Source of the DNA: Eriocheir sinensis
Taxonomy: Eukaryota > Arthropoda > Malacostraca > Decapoda > Varunidae
Assembly: GCF_024679095.1 (NCBI RefSeq)
Contig: NC_066553.1
Span: forward strand, 2,253,494-2,317,493
Direction of reading: 5' to 3'
DNA length: 64,000 nt
The notes beneath the pieces were generated by a model. It did no database searches and had not been told where the DNA came from. It saw only the letters and a list, made by a program, of their open reading frames with translations. The position numbers were made by a program, and so were the translations under genes. This document shows positions 11,390 through 23,020 of this stretch, in pieces. Position 1 is the first letter of the stretch. Each line of letters begins with the position of its first letter.

Positions 11390-13165
11390 GGATGTTAGTA
11401 GGCTAGTGGTTTAAGAAAGACTAAGATTACCCTAGCATCGAGAACTTTAAATTTCCCTACATGGTGTAAAATGAAGATTATCGTAACATTAAGAACTTTG
11501 AGCTGGTGTTGGTAGTTAGAACTTTAAGCTGGTGTTAGTAGGCTAGTGGTGTAAGAAAGACTAAGATTACTCTGACATCGAGAACTTTAAATTTCCCTAC
11601 ATGGTGTAAAATGAAGATTATCGTAACATTAAGAACTTTGAGCTGATGTTGGTAGTTAGAACTTTAAGCTGGTGTTAGTAGGCTAGTGGTGTAAGAAAGA
11701 CTAAGATTACCCTAACATCGAGAACTTTAAATTTCCCTACATGGTGTAAGAAAAATGAAGATTATCGTAACATTAAGAACTTTGAGCTTGTGTTAGTAGT
11801 TAGAACTTTAAGCTGGTGTTAGTAGGCTAGTGGTGTAAGAAAGACTAAGATTACCCTAACATCGAGAACTTTAAATTTCCCTACATGGTGTAAGAAAAAT
11901 GAAGATTATCGTAACATTAAGAACTTTGAGTTGGTGTTAGTAGTTAGAACTTTAAGCTGGTGTTAGTAGGCTAATGGTTTAAGAAAGACTAAGATTACCC
12001 TAGCATTGAGAACTTTAAATTTCCCTACATGGTGTAAGAAAAATGAAGATTATCGTAACATTAAGAACTTTGAGTTGGTGTTAGTAGTTAGAACTTTAAG
12101 CTGGTGTTAGTAGGCTAATGGTTTAAGAAAGACTAAGATTACCCTAACATCGAGAACTTTAAATTTCCCTACATGGTGTAAGAAAAATGAAGATTATCGT
12201 AACATTAAGAACTTTGAGCTGGTGTTGGTAGTTAGAACTTTAAGCTGGTGTTAGTAGGCTAATGGTTTAAGAAAGACTAAGATTACTCTAACATCGAGAA
12301 CTTTAAATTTCCCTACATGGTGTAAGAAAAATGAAGATTATCGTAACATTAAGAACTTTAAGCTGGTGTTAGTAGGCTAATGGTTTAAGAAAGACTAAGA
12401 TTACCCTTACATCGAGAACTTTAAATTTCCCTACATGGTGTAAGAAAAATGAAGATTATCGTAACATTAAGAACTTTAAGCTGGTGTTAGTAGGCTAGTG
12501 GTGTAAGAAAGACTAAGATTACCCTTACATCGAGAACTTTAAATTTCCCTACATGGTGTAAGAAAAATGAAGATTATCGTAACATTAAGAACTTTGAGCT
12601 GGTGTTGGTAGTTAGAACTTTGAGCTTGTGTTAGTAGGCTAATGGTTTAAGAAAGACTTAAGATTACTCTGACATCGAGAACTTTAAATTTCCCTACATG
12701 GTGTAAGAAAAATGAAGATTATCGTAACATTAAGAACTTTAAGCTGGTGTTAGTAGGCTAATGGTTTAAGAAAGACTAAGATTACCCTTACATCGAGAAC
12801 TTTAAATTTCCCTACATGGTGTAAGAAAAATGAAGATTATCGTAACATTAAGAACTTTAAGCTGGTGTTAGTAGGCTAGTGGTGTAAGAAAGACTAAGAT
12901 TACCCTTACATCGAGAACTTTAAATTTCCCTACATGGTGTAAGAAAAATGAAGATTATCGTAACATTAAGAACTTTGAGCTGGTGTTGGTAGTTAGAACT
13001 TTGAGCTTGTGTTAGTAGGCTAATGGTTTAAGAAAGACTAAGATTACTCTGACATCGAGAACTTTAAATTTCCCTACATGGTGTAAGAAAAATGAAGATT
13101 ATCGTAACATTAAGAACTTTAAGCTGGTGTTAGTAGTTAGAACTTTGAGCTTGTGTTAGTAGGCT
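11390..13165. repeat. 118/145-bp satellite with higher-order structure
   Basis: Thirteen units, marked by CCCTACATGG at 11455, 11595, 11735, 11879, 12023, 12167, 12311, 12429, 12547, 12692, 12810, 12928 and 13072. Spacings are 140, 140, 144, 144, 144, 144, 118, 118, 145, 118, 118, 144. The 118-bp form lacks about 26 bp near GGTAGTTAGAACTTTG. The last six spacings form a 381-bp higher-order unit present twice. No coding potential. Confidence 0.95.
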
Positions 13166-13294
13166 ATTGGTGCAAGAGAGATTTAAGATTACCGAAGCAT
13201 TGAGAACCGAGAATGTCTAATACTGGTAGTGACTATGGCGGTTCTCTAGGATGAAAGAAGGAAGTATATGCGAAGGATGATTGATGCTGACCGT

Positions 13295-13638
13295 AAAAGA
13301 GGATGAAGAAGAGGAGGAGGAGGAGGAGGAAGAGGAGGAGGAGGAGGAGGAGATTGAGTAATGATGGCAGTAAAAGGGAGATGGGCTAACACCAAGGTCT
13401 TCCCCCCTCCCCTTCTACCTCAACCCCCCCTCCCCTTCTACCCCTACCCTCCTCCCCTTCTACCCCTACCCCCCTCCCCTTCTATCTCTACCCCACTCCC
13501 CTTCTACCCCTACCCCGCTCCCCTTCTACCCCTACCCCCCTCCCCTACTACCCCTACCCCCCTCTCCTTCTACCCCTGCACAACCATTGCATAATCTGGC
13601 CCTTCCTCGCACCCCATTCACGCCCCCTACGACTGACT

Positions 13639-13688
<50 letters not shown>

Positions 13689-13740
13689 AATTAACTGTTC
13701 ACGCCCATTTTTACAACTTAACACGCAGAATGAGCCTTTC

Positions 13741-13794
<54 letters not shown>

Positions 13795-13948
13795 GAGGAG
13801 GAGGAGCAAGAAGGGAAGAAGAAGAAGAAAACGAAGAGAATAAACAAGGAAAAAACAGGAGAAAAAAGAAGTATATTTTATTGAAGTGTATATAATCGGT
13901 TTTCGTGTCGTTGTTAAAATTAAGTCGATCTGTAGTATTTGACGGTCT

Positions 13949-13989
<41 letters not shown>

Positions 13990-13990
13990 G
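13295..13990. repeat. Purine/pyrimidine tracts, (GA)n and (CA)n
   Basis: GGA-rich run at 13300-13352. CCCCTTCTACCCCTACC minisatellite (about 13400-13580, unit about 30 bp or half that). (GA)n at about 13643-13683 and 13742-13791. (CA)n at 13951-13987. Open frames here are low-complexity artefacts. Confidence 0.9.
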
Positions 13991-14180
13991 TTGCTCGCCA
14001 GAATGTCCCATCAATATTTTTACAGCCGTTTCTTTGCACTTTTCTTTTTCTTTTCTTCTTTATATTTGTTTTAGAAAGAGTTTGGTGGTACTCGAACATT
14101 CGGTACTACCTGGAAATAGAGGAATATTTATAACTATCTGCAGAGTTTGATTTTCATTTGTTTATTTTTATTTTAATCTT

Positions 14181-14720
14181 GTTTATTATATCTTCATTCG
14201 TCTATAGGAGCTGTACTTTGCGGAGTTTTTTTTATATCGTTTTGCTGCATCCTTTACGGTAAAAAATATATATAATGAAAGTCCGTTATTTAAAGAATTT
14301 GCGATTTCACTTGTCCCCTAATGTCGCAGGGTGGGCAAGGCGACGCGCCCCCTGGTGTATGTTTATTATATCTTCATTCGTCTATAGGAGCTGTACTTTG
14401 CGGGGTTTTTTTTATATCGTTTTGCTGCATCCTTTACGGTAAAAAATATGTATAATAAAAGTCCGTTATTTAAAGAATTTGCGATTTCACTTGTCCCCTA
14501 ATGTCGCAGGGTGGGCAAGGCGACGCGCTCCCTGGTGTATGTTTATTATATCTTCATTCGTCTATAGGAGCTGTACTTTGCGTTCTTTTTTTATATCGTT
14601 TTGCTGCATCCTTTACGGTAAAAAATATATATAATGAAAGTCCGTTATTTAAAGAATTTGCGATTTCACTTGTCCCCTAATGTCGCAGGGTGGGCAAGGC
14701 GACGCGCTCCCTGGTGTATG
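14181..14720. repeat. 180-bp tandem repeat, three copies
   Basis: GTTTATTATATCTTCATTCG begins at 14181, 14361 and 14541, an exact 180-bp period with few differences. Each unit ends GGCAAGGCGACGCGC, which matches the end of the dispersed element seen at 30290-30430. Confidence 0.95.
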
Positions 14721-14734
14721 CCCCCATTGATTGA

Positions 14735-14965
14735 TCTCCATTTTGACCTTTGGAAATAGGTTATGTGCGATCCAGAAGCATCTAAGAATACATTTAGCGT
14801 GGTTTTTATAGGAGTTTTGGGCACTCCTAGGGGTAGTTTAATGACCCTGGTGGTAGTTTGACCCCTCATCTTTACCATAAACCTAAAGATCACTCATAAG
14901 AACCTGATTCATCTTTGTGACCTTCGGAAATAGTTGATTTGAGTGGCAGAAGCGTCTCTTATAAT
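14735..14965 (+). mobile_element. MITE family A copy, diverged
   Basis: Carries AGGGGTAGTTTAATGACCCT and the flanking family A sequence, with more substitutions than the 9.7-10.4 kb copies. Confidence 0.6.
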
Positions 14966-14974
14966 TTCCCTCCT

Positions 14975-15390
14975 TCCTCCACTTCCTGTCTTTCCTTCCA
15001 TCCTTCATTCCTTTCCTTCCTATGCCTGCTATCCCCCCCCCGTATACTTCCCCTCCTTCCCCCACTTCCTATCCTCCCCCCATTCTTCCTTCCTTTCCTT
15101 CCTATGCCTGCTATCCCCCCCTCCCTATACTTTCCCTCCTTCCCTCCATTCTTCCTTCCCTTCCTATGCCTGCTATCCCCCCCCCCCCCCCTCCTATACT
15201 TTCCCTCCTTCCCTCCATTCTTCCTTCATTTCCTTCCTATGCCTCCTATCCCCCCCCCCCTATGCTTTCCCTCCTTCCATCCATTCTTCCTTCATTTCCT
15301 CCCTTTGCCTGCTATCCCCCCCCTCCTATACTTTCCCTCCTTCCCTCCATTCTTCCTTCCCTTCCCGTCCTTACCCAACCTCCACTCATG
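14975..15390. repeat. Pyrimidine-rich minisatellite upstream of coding exon 1
   Basis: About six copies of a roughly 60-65-bp unit (CCTATGCCTGCTATCCCC and TTTCCCTCCTTCC). It ends about 80 bp before the acceptor of the first coding exon of the sphingomyelin synthase gene, so it lies inside its presumed upstream intron. Confidence 0.85.
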
Positions 15391-15472
15391 AGTTCCCCTT
15401 TACCCCACCCTCCCTTCATCCACCTTTAGTCAGAATACGAACTTAACACTCTTCTCTCCCCCTCTTTGCAGG

Positions 15473-18400
15473 ATGGTGTTGGGCGGAGGAAGTGAGGGCG
15501 GGCGGTATGGGTCAGTAGGGGAGAGCGGCGGCCTGATGGGGGAGTTCCAGTACTGCGGGAGTGGCGGCAACAGCAGGAGCGGCACCAGCAGCAGCTCCAG
15601 CAGCGTGGTGGACGAGGCCGACCACTGCCACATGACACACGACGTCTACCAGCGCCAGCCCCTGCTCGCTAACCACGACTCCTACATCAACGCCAACGGG
15701 TAGGTCCTCTCGCAGCCACGCCCCCTTCCCTTGGTTTGTGGTAATGGATATTTTTTGAGTTCTGATCTTCCTCTTCTCCTCCTGTCCTCTCTCAACCACG
15801 CCCCCTTCCCCTCCCTACATCAACGCCAACGGGTAGGTCCTCTCGCAGCCACGCCCCCTTCCCTTGGTTTGTGGTAATGGATATTTTTTGAGTTCTGATC
15901 TTCCTCTTCTCCTCCTTTCCTCACTCAACCACGCCCCATTCCCCGCCCTACATCAACGCCAACGGGTAGGTCCTCTCGCAGCCACGCCCCCTTCCCTTGG
16001 TTTGTGGTAATGGATAATTCTTGAGTTTTAATCTTCCTCTTCTCCTCCTGTCCTCTCTCAACCACGCCCCCTTCCCCTCCCTACATCAGCGCCAACGGGT
16101 AGGTCCTCTCGCAGCCACGCCCCCTTCTCCTCGTTTGTGGTAATGGATAATTCTTGAGTTCTGATCTTCCTCTTCTCCTCCTGTCCTCTCTCAACCACGC
16201 CCCCTTCCCCTCCCTACATCAGCGCCAACGGGTAGGTCCTCTCGCAGCCACGCCCCCTTCCCTTGGTTTGTGGTAATGGATATTTTTTGAGTTCTGATCT
16301 TCCTCTTCTCCTCCTGTCCTCTCCCAACCCCGCCCCCTTCCCCTCCCTGCATCAACGCCAACGGGTAGGTCCTCTCGCAGCCACGCCCCCTTCCCTTGGT
16401 TTGTGGTAATGGATATCTCTTGAGTTCTAATCTTCCTCTTCTCCTCCTGTCCTCTCTCAACCCCGCCCCCTTCCCCTCCCTGCATCAACGCCAACGGGTA
16501 GGTCCTCTCGCAGCCACGCCCCCTTCCCTTGGTTTGTGGTAATGGATAATTCTTGAGTTCTAATCTTCCTCTTCTCCTCCTGTCCTCTCTCAACCCCGCC
16601 CCCTTCCCCTCCCTGCATCAACGCCAACGGGTAGGTCCTCTTGCAGCCACGCCCCCTTCCCTTGGTTTGTGGTAATGGATAATTCTTGAGTTCTGATCTT
16701 CCTCTTCTCCTCCTGTCCTCTCCCAACCCCGCCCCCTTCCCCTCCCTGCATCAACGCCAACGGGTAGGTCCTCTCGCAGCCACGCCCCCTTCCCTTGGTT
16801 TGTGATAATGGATAATTCTTGAGTTAAGATCTTCCTCTCCTCCTCCTCTCCTCTCCCAACCCCGCCCCCTTCCCCTCGTGTGTGATAAAGGTTAATGGAC
16901 CGTATTGGCTATACAGGCAGCGCCACATGTGGCCACTCAACTCTAAGCTGTCCTTTCCATAAAGTTCAAGTTATAGACTAGAGTGCGTCTGAGGCTGTCT
17001 CCGGGATACACGGCCATAGTGCCGCCATCGCTCCAAGCCGATGATAGCACACATTTCACTCCTTCCCGATTTCAGTTTTTCTCCATGTCAAACAGTAGAG
17101 TCAGGAAATCGGGTAGGAGTAAATTGTGTGCAGTCGTTGGCTTGGAGCGGTGGCGGTAACCAAGGCCTTGTATCCTGGAGGCAGCCTCAGACGTACTCTA
17201 CTTGAATACTATGGAAATACTGCTTTGACACTTCACCGACTGGCCACGTGTGGTGCTGCCTGTATAGCCATTACGGTCCATTCTTGAGTAGTGATCTTCC
17301 TCTTCTTCTCCTGTCCTCTCCCAACCCCTTCCCCTTCCCCTCGTGTGTGATAATGGATAATTCTTGAGTAGTGATCTCCCTCATCTTCTGTCCTCTCCCA
17401 ACCCCGCCCCCTTCCCCTCGTGTGTGATAATGGATAATTCTTGAGTAGTGATCTCCCTCATCTTCTCCTGTCCTCTCCTAACCCCTTCCCCTTCCCCTCG
17501 TGTGTGATAATGGATAATTCTTGAGTAGTGATCTCCCTCATCTTCTCCTGTCCTCTCCCAACCCCGCCCCCTTCCCCTCGTGTGTGATAATGGATAATTC
17601 TTGAGTAGTGATCTTCCTCATCTTCTCCTGTCCTCTCCCAACCCCGCCCCCTTCCCCTCGTGTGTGATAATGGATAATTCTTGAGTAGTGATCTTCCTCT
17701 TCTTCTGTCCTCTCCCAACCCCGCCCCCTTCCCCTCGTGTGTGATAATGGATAATTCTTGAGTAGTGATCTTCCTCATCTTCTCCTGTCCTCTCCCAACC
17801 CCTTCCCCTTCCCCTCGTGTGTGATAATGGATAATTCTTGAGTAGTGATCTCCCTCCTCCTCCCCTATCAATGACAACGGGTAGGTTCTCTCGTGTCCCC
17901 TTACACTGCTCGTCATTTACCCTTCCCCTCCCCATTTCTCGTCTCTTCTAATGGGTCTGTGTAGCTATAGTTCCTCCCTTATCGATGTCAATGGGTGTGT
18001 CATTTGCCAACTCCTTCCGTTAATAATGATACCTCAGACTACTAAACCGTATACATAATAAAACTTAATCTTTAGCGCCCTATCTACCCCTTCCCTCCTG
18101 TTACTGATAAGACTGAAGCCGTAACAATACCATATACCCTTTTTGAGCGCTTTGTTTCTTATCATTGTCATCTGGTATGCCCTCTGCCTGCCTACCCCTT
18201 CCTTCCCCTATTGATGGTAATGGGTAGTTTTTATGTCCTTTTCTTTAATTTCCTTTCCTTCCCATCCCATCCCTTCCCTTCCCTTCCCTTTCCTTTCCTT
18301 CCCTTCCCATGCCATCCCTTTCCTTTCCTTCCCTTCCCATCCCATCCCCTATATTTCCTTTCCTTCCCATTCCATCCCTGTTTTTATTTCCCTCACCTTG

Positions 18401-21337
18401 CAGTGCTATAAGACCTGTTTATCTGTAAGGGTGGGAAGGTGGATTTTATTAACTAGTGTGTGTGTGTTTTCAGGGTGAGTAAGGATGGCAGCGGCAGTGG
18501 CATGGTGAAGATTCCCATTCCGACGCCTCACAGAGATGAACCAAGATTCCCGAAGGAGAAATTCAAAACCCTCCTTGGTGAGTTTTTATATAGTGTCTGT
18601 TTCTTTCATTTCTATCCCATCTCTGTTGCTTTCCTTTCCTTCCCATCACATTCATTTCCTTTCCTTTCTGTTCCTTTCCTTTCCATCCCATCTCATGTAT
18701 TTCCTTTCTGTTCCTTTCCTTTCCATCCCATCTCATTTATATCCTTTCCTTTCTGTTCCTTTCCTTTCCATCCCATCTCATTTATTTCCTTTCCTTTCTG
18801 TTCCTTCCCAACCCATCCCATTATACCTCCACCACTGTTTTCCAATGACTGTTAACATTGATTTACGCGTTTCAGCCTTCCTCTTCCTCTTCTCCAACTG
18901 GATCCTCACCACGGCGTCGCTCGCCCTCACCCACGAGCGGGTCCCCAACTACAAGCCGCTGCCCGATGTCACTCTAGATGCCATCACACCGCAGGATTGG
19001 GGCCTCGACGTCTCCGAGATTATCATCATGATCTCCATGTACCTGTGTGTCATGGTCTTGTTATTCCACAAACACAGGTGAGTGGCTGTGTGGCAATGCC
19101 TGTGTCAATAGAAATGTCTGTTGTAAATAATTTGTTATGCTATATCTATCTCTATGCCTCTGACCTGTTCACTACTGGAGATCCCCTTGAGAGACCAGCT
19201 GCAGAAGTCTCTAGTGATTTTGTTGATGCACCATTTCTTCATTCACAGCTCTCCCCATGCTTTTAAAGTATTAGGGCGATATTACGAGACACTCGCTTTT
19301 CACATTACATATTTCTAAAGGTCAAAGAGGAGAACAATCGGGCTCTAATGAGTGTTTCGAAAGGTTCATGGTACAGAGGAAGGGTCACACTATCACCAGG
19401 GTCATAGAACTACTACTGGAAATGCCCACAACTCTTACGAACGCCTTGTCAAATGAGTGTTCTTGGGCGATGATGTCTTGTAATACGACCCGTAGTATTC
19501 AGACACTGCTTCGATGGTACAGTTGTAGGGCCGTTTTTGCAATCATGGTTCCGTCAAGAGTTAGGTGATGTTTCAGAAGTGTCTCGCATGCAAAAAAGTT
19601 GCCTTACTCACGGTTCTCTCACTTTTCAGATGGATTCTCTTCCGGCGGGTATTTTTAATGATGGGTCTGCTGTATTTCTACCGCTCCATCACCATGTACG
19701 TGACGGTCCTCCCCGTCGCCAACCCCAACTACCCTTGTGCCCCCAAAGCAAACTACACCAGTCCAGTGTTAGTCGCCAAGCGGGTGATCCAGCTGCTCTC
19801 AGGGTTCGGCTTGTCCATCAACGGGAAGCACACCTTTTGCGGCGACTACATCTACTCCGGCCACACAGTCTGCCTTGTCCTGGCGTACTTGGTTGTCAGA
19901 GAATGTGAGTTGAGAAAGGAGAAGCATAGCATAATAGATCTGAAAACTGACACACACACCGTAACTCTTGCATAACTCTTTTTACACAACATCTACTCCG
20001 GCCACACAGTCTGCCTTGTCCTGGCGTACTTGGTTGTCAGAGAATGTGAGTTGAGAAAGGAGAAGCATAGCATAATAGATTTGAAAACTGACACACAACG
20101 TAACTCTTGCATAACTCTTTCTACACTACATCTACTCCGGCCACTAAGTCTTGCCTTGTCCTGGCGTACTTGGTTGTCAGAGATTGTGAGTCGAGAGAAA
20201 ACTAGCATAATCTGGATCTAGATCTGGATATTAATGCGCAGGGCATCTGTACAGGTGCATAACACGCATATTTATGTTGGGTGTTGCGGGGACGGGGGAG
20301 GCGAGTGTGCAGGGGAGGGAAGTGAATCAAGTGTAATTGTTAGTGTTGGTGTGTTGTGGTGACAAATGAGTGTGTATTTCTTTTCTGAATGAGTCTATAA
20401 ATATTTTTAAGTGGCTAATTCTTGATTAATTATTTTGTTTCAACTTAGCTTAACATAACATCATGGGAAATAAGTGTCTATTTGAGGTGTTGAGCAAAGA
20501 GTGATCCAAGCGTTGCGTTGACAGACACGCCGCGGCGCTGGTGGCTGCTGCACTGGTGCTTCGCCCTGCTGGCAGTGACGGGCGTGGTGATGGTCCTCAT
20601 CGCCCGGGGCCACTACACTGTGGACTGCATCATTGCGTACTACATCACCACTCGGATATTTTACATCTACCACACACTTGCAAACAATGCAAATCTCAAG
20701 GTGAGAAATGTTATAGATCTTCAGTTGAGCTTACATGTCTAGTCACTGAGCTCACTATCCACACACACACACGCACACACACACTGGTGTCAATGATCAG
20801 ACTTTTTGGGAGTCGGGGAATGAAAAAACAAGTTGAGCAATACTGAGCCAAAAGTTTGTTCCTCTTATCTGAAACTTGAAGGACTTGAAGTAGAACCTAA
20901 CTTACAGAGATGAAGCAGAAACCATTTATACATGAACTTCTAGTTATATACTTTTTACTTAGTAGTCATATGATGCACGGCCTTAAAAGATGCAACCAAC
21001 AGTTAGTCATGTGATCAGTTTAGCTTCAAACAATACCTCACCTTTTCAAACAGGATGCACATTTGTCATTTGAACAAGAACATATATTTTGTTCTGAATT
21101 TATGCATTCTTCTCATTCTGTTGTGTTTCACTGTACTAATCTATTTCTCTTCTCTTATTTTCATACTGGTTTTCCTTCCAGGAGAGTGGTCCAAACAACT
21201 TCTTTGAGCGGTTATGGTGGTATCCGCTATTCTGGCGGTTCGAGCGTAACGTGCAGGGCGTCGTGCCCCGGCACTATGAGTGGCCGCTGCCCTGGCCCAG
21301 GAGGTGGAGCAGCAAAAACCCACAAAGAACCTCCTAG
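15473..21337 (+). CDS. SGMS2-like: Sphingomyelin synthase (phosphatidylcholine:ceramide cholinephosphotransferase), six coding exons
   Basis: Transfers phosphocholine from phosphatidylcholine to ceramide, giving sphingomyelin and diacylglycerol, in Golgi or plasma membrane. Coding exons: 15473-15699, 18474-18577, 18876-19077, 19630-19904, 20525-20700, 21182-21337 (TAG). All junctions are GT-AG; the total is 1140 nt, 379 aa. All four family motifs are visible: D1-like KPLPD (137-141), D2 RR-x8-Y-x2-R-x6-T (183-203), D3 CGDYIYSGHT (248-257), and D4 HYTVD with the following Y, F and YH (299-319). The catalytic triad is His256, His299 and Asp303; D4 has Cys304 where Val is usual. Hydrophobic segments fit a six-pass protein. 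There is no SAM domain, so the layout is like SGMS2 rather than SGMS1 or SMSr. The ATG is one base after the acceptor at 15470-15471, so an untranslated exon lies upstream. The Ser/Gly-rich N-terminus (residues 1-85) is variable sequence. Exact subtype and substrate preference are inferred. Confidence 0.93.
15680..16870 (+). repeat. 133-bp minisatellite copying the exon-1 donor site
   Basis: The last roughly 20 nt of coding exon 1 and its donor (AACGG/GTAGGT) recur with an exact 133-bp period. GT of the donor is at 15700 (the real exon end), 15833, 15966, 16099, 16232, 16365, 16498, 16631 and 16764. The rest of the unit is C-rich (CCACGCCCCCTTCCC, GATCTTCCTCTTCTCCTCC). Decayed relatives continue to the far end of the intron (17881, about 17995, about 18220). 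Minus-strand Arg/Gly-rich open frames over the array are artefacts. Confidence 0.95.
16894..17282. mobile_element. Fold-back (palindromic) element inside SMS intron 1
   Basis: About 390 bp whose two halves are imperfect reverse complements over nearly the whole length. The ends are AATGGACCGTATTGGCTATA and the complement of TATAGCCATTACGGTCCATT. Internal arm pairs include CTCCAAGCCGA with the complement of TTGGCTTGGAG. It separates the 133-bp array from the 80-bp array. No open frame; a MITE or fold-back transposon. Confidence 0.88.
17283..17880. repeat. 80-bp C-rich tandem repeat in SMS intron 1
   Basis: About eight copies, 77-80 bp, marked by GTGTGTGATAATGGATAATT at about 17343, 17420, 17500, 17580, 17660, 17737 and 17817. 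The unit is related to half of the 133-bp unit. Right after it a decayed donor-like copy (ACAACGG/GTAGGT) lies at 17881. Confidence 0.93.
18235..18830. repeat. TTCCC/TTTCC pyrimidine repeats flanking coding exon 2
   Basis: TTCCTTTCCTTCCCATCCC-type runs lie on both sides of the 104-bp exon (18474-18577). The downstream block (18600-18825) has a roughly 55-bp period. The small exon is thus embedded in polypyrimidine sequence, which may provide strong 3' splice signals. Confidence 0.8.
19268..19510 (-). mobile_element. MITE family A copy in SMS intron 3
   Basis: Reverse-complement orientation. It starts GGGCGATATTACGAGACAC and contains CTACTACTGGAAATGCCCAC and the family A core. It lies between coding exons 3 and 4. 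Confidence 0.7.
19847..20205 (+). repeat. Tandem copies of the end of SMS exon 4
   Basis: The last roughly 56 bp of coding exon 4 (encoding IYSGHT and VVRE), its donor and about 85 bp of intron occur three times: real 19848-19988, copy 2 from 19989, copy 3 from about 20127. Copy 2 keeps the SGHT codons and the GTGAGT donor intact. Copy 3 has a stop right after the SGH codons but still keeps GTGAGT. Neither copy has an acceptor AG in front, so they look like dead pieces carrying live donors. Confidence 0.9.
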
Positions 21338-22595
21338 TCATTTACTATGTATTGATAAGCTCACCTTTGTTGCATTTTAAACACTGAAACACTTAAGTCA
21401 CTGCTCATTCAAAAGAAACTCCATTGGGCTATCTCAGACGACAAATGTTCAACCCCAATGTATGATCACCAGGCTCAGTGAGTGTGAGGAGCAAGTGGCA
21501 GGCTTGGAATGACGAGGAATGTGCATCACTGCCCCTTCGGAACATGAGGGTTTAGCAACAAGTGGAAAGTTGTAACCAGAATCCCCAAAGAACAGGAACT
21601 GTGGATAGTGAATGGCTCACCGGCAGCTTTTTAGTTTTCCTATCAAGTGTGTGTGGAGAGCAGCACTTGTGGCGAACGGTGAACCTTGCCGTGAAAAGTA
21701 AAGTGTGTAGCCGAGTTCGTGTTTTTGGGTCTCTGCGAGTGACCTGCGGAAAATGACATCTTCCACACACAACACACTAGTCCGTAACAGCCACTCCTGT
21801 AGATCCGATGAAACCTCTGGAGAAATTTTTAACCATATAGGCATAGAATAGGTATATATATATATGTATATACATATATTTTTTAGAAGAATCATACACC
21901 CCCTATGTTAGTCTTCTCTAATGTCTATAGATATCATTATCATTTTTCATATCAGGTGTTTTATACCTCATTAAACAGTGTAAAGATAGTGTCCAGGAGT
22001 GCAAGACAAAAGTGCCAATGAGAAGTGCATTTTGTAACTGCCCTGACCACCACCAACACGCCGCGCAGCCCGTGGTGGGCGGCGGCACGCAGGGACGACT
22101 CACCTAATTGTAAGCTAGTTGATTTTCCACCCAGAACTGAATTATATATGTGATAAACTTTTTTTTTTTTTTTTTTTTTCCATTGTACAAAAGTATCAAT
22201 ATAAGGATCTTGTAAATTTTAACTTGAAAATAGGTCATAATACAAACAGAAAGGTTATAACAGCAGGCAGTGATTGGAGGAAAGAAGCTTTGTAAGTTTG
22301 TACTCGGGCATGAGAAAATATTTTTGTAATAATTTCTTCTCTGCTGACGGCTGATGAGTGAATGGAGAGTAATGGATACTACTACTATGATTTCAGTATT
22401 TGATCACATCTTCCCACATACATATTTTATAGAAGTGGATGGCCTTAAGACATTCATTGAGACCCTTCCTTCGATGACCTGGGTTTGGTAGTCGGTAACA
22501 GTGTCATCCACTACGTCTGTACTTGTGTCAGTTCTAGTCACTGTCTACAGAGCATTGCCAGCCAGCCAGGCCCCCAGAGCACCTGTGGCTGTCAC
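21338..22595 (+). other. Presumed 3' UTR of sphingomyelin synthase
   Basis: Unique sequence after the TAG stop at 21335-21337, with no repeat until an (AT/TATA)-rich spot at 21850-21885 and a T-run at 22160-22180. No canonical AATAAA is visible close to the stop. Later candidates are 23365-23370 (GTCTAATAAAG) and about 26089 (GAATAAAGG). The true transcript end cannot be settled from sequence. Confidence 0.4.
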
Positions 22596-22596
22596 C

Positions 22597-22935
22597 AGTG
22601 GGCTCTTTTCCAGGCCATGAGTGGGGATTATCTTGCGTGTGTAAAGATTAAGATTTTCAAGGGTTAGTATGGTATGCTTGTACAGGAAACCCCCATTATA
22701 CAACCGTTCATTATTCGACATTTGAAAATAACCTGCCCTGTTTTGTTGTTTTGACTTGCAATCTGGTGGGCTCTTCTTTTTCCAGGCCTTGAGTACGGAT
22801 TATCTAGCGTGTGTAAAGATTAAAATTTTCAAGGTTAATATGCTTGTACAGGAAACCCCCGTTATACAACCGTTCATTATTCGACATTTGAAAATAACCC
22901 ACCCTGTTTTGTTGTTTTGACTTGCAATCCGCGCC
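22597..22935. repeat. 170-bp direct duplication
   Basis: Two tandem copies (about 22597-22765 and 22767-22935) share CCAGGCC, GCGTGTGTAAAGATTAA and TACAACCGTTCATTATTCGA. Confidence 0.85.
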
Positions 22936-23020
22936 ATTTTGATATTAATTTTCAAAGGGCGCCCAGACATCCATGAGTCAGCCAGCCAGTGCCGTTTAGA
23001 GGACGGGTTTGCCTCACACC

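Noticed and set aside
14939..15446. Pro/Ser-rich plus-strand frames of 135-167 codons
   Set aside because: Pyrimidine minisatellite open in all three frames; it ends in the intron just before SMS coding exon 1.
16191..17935. Arg/Gly-rich minus-strand frames (up to 152 codons)
   Set aside because: They are produced by the 133-bp and 80-bp intronic arrays of the SMS gene.
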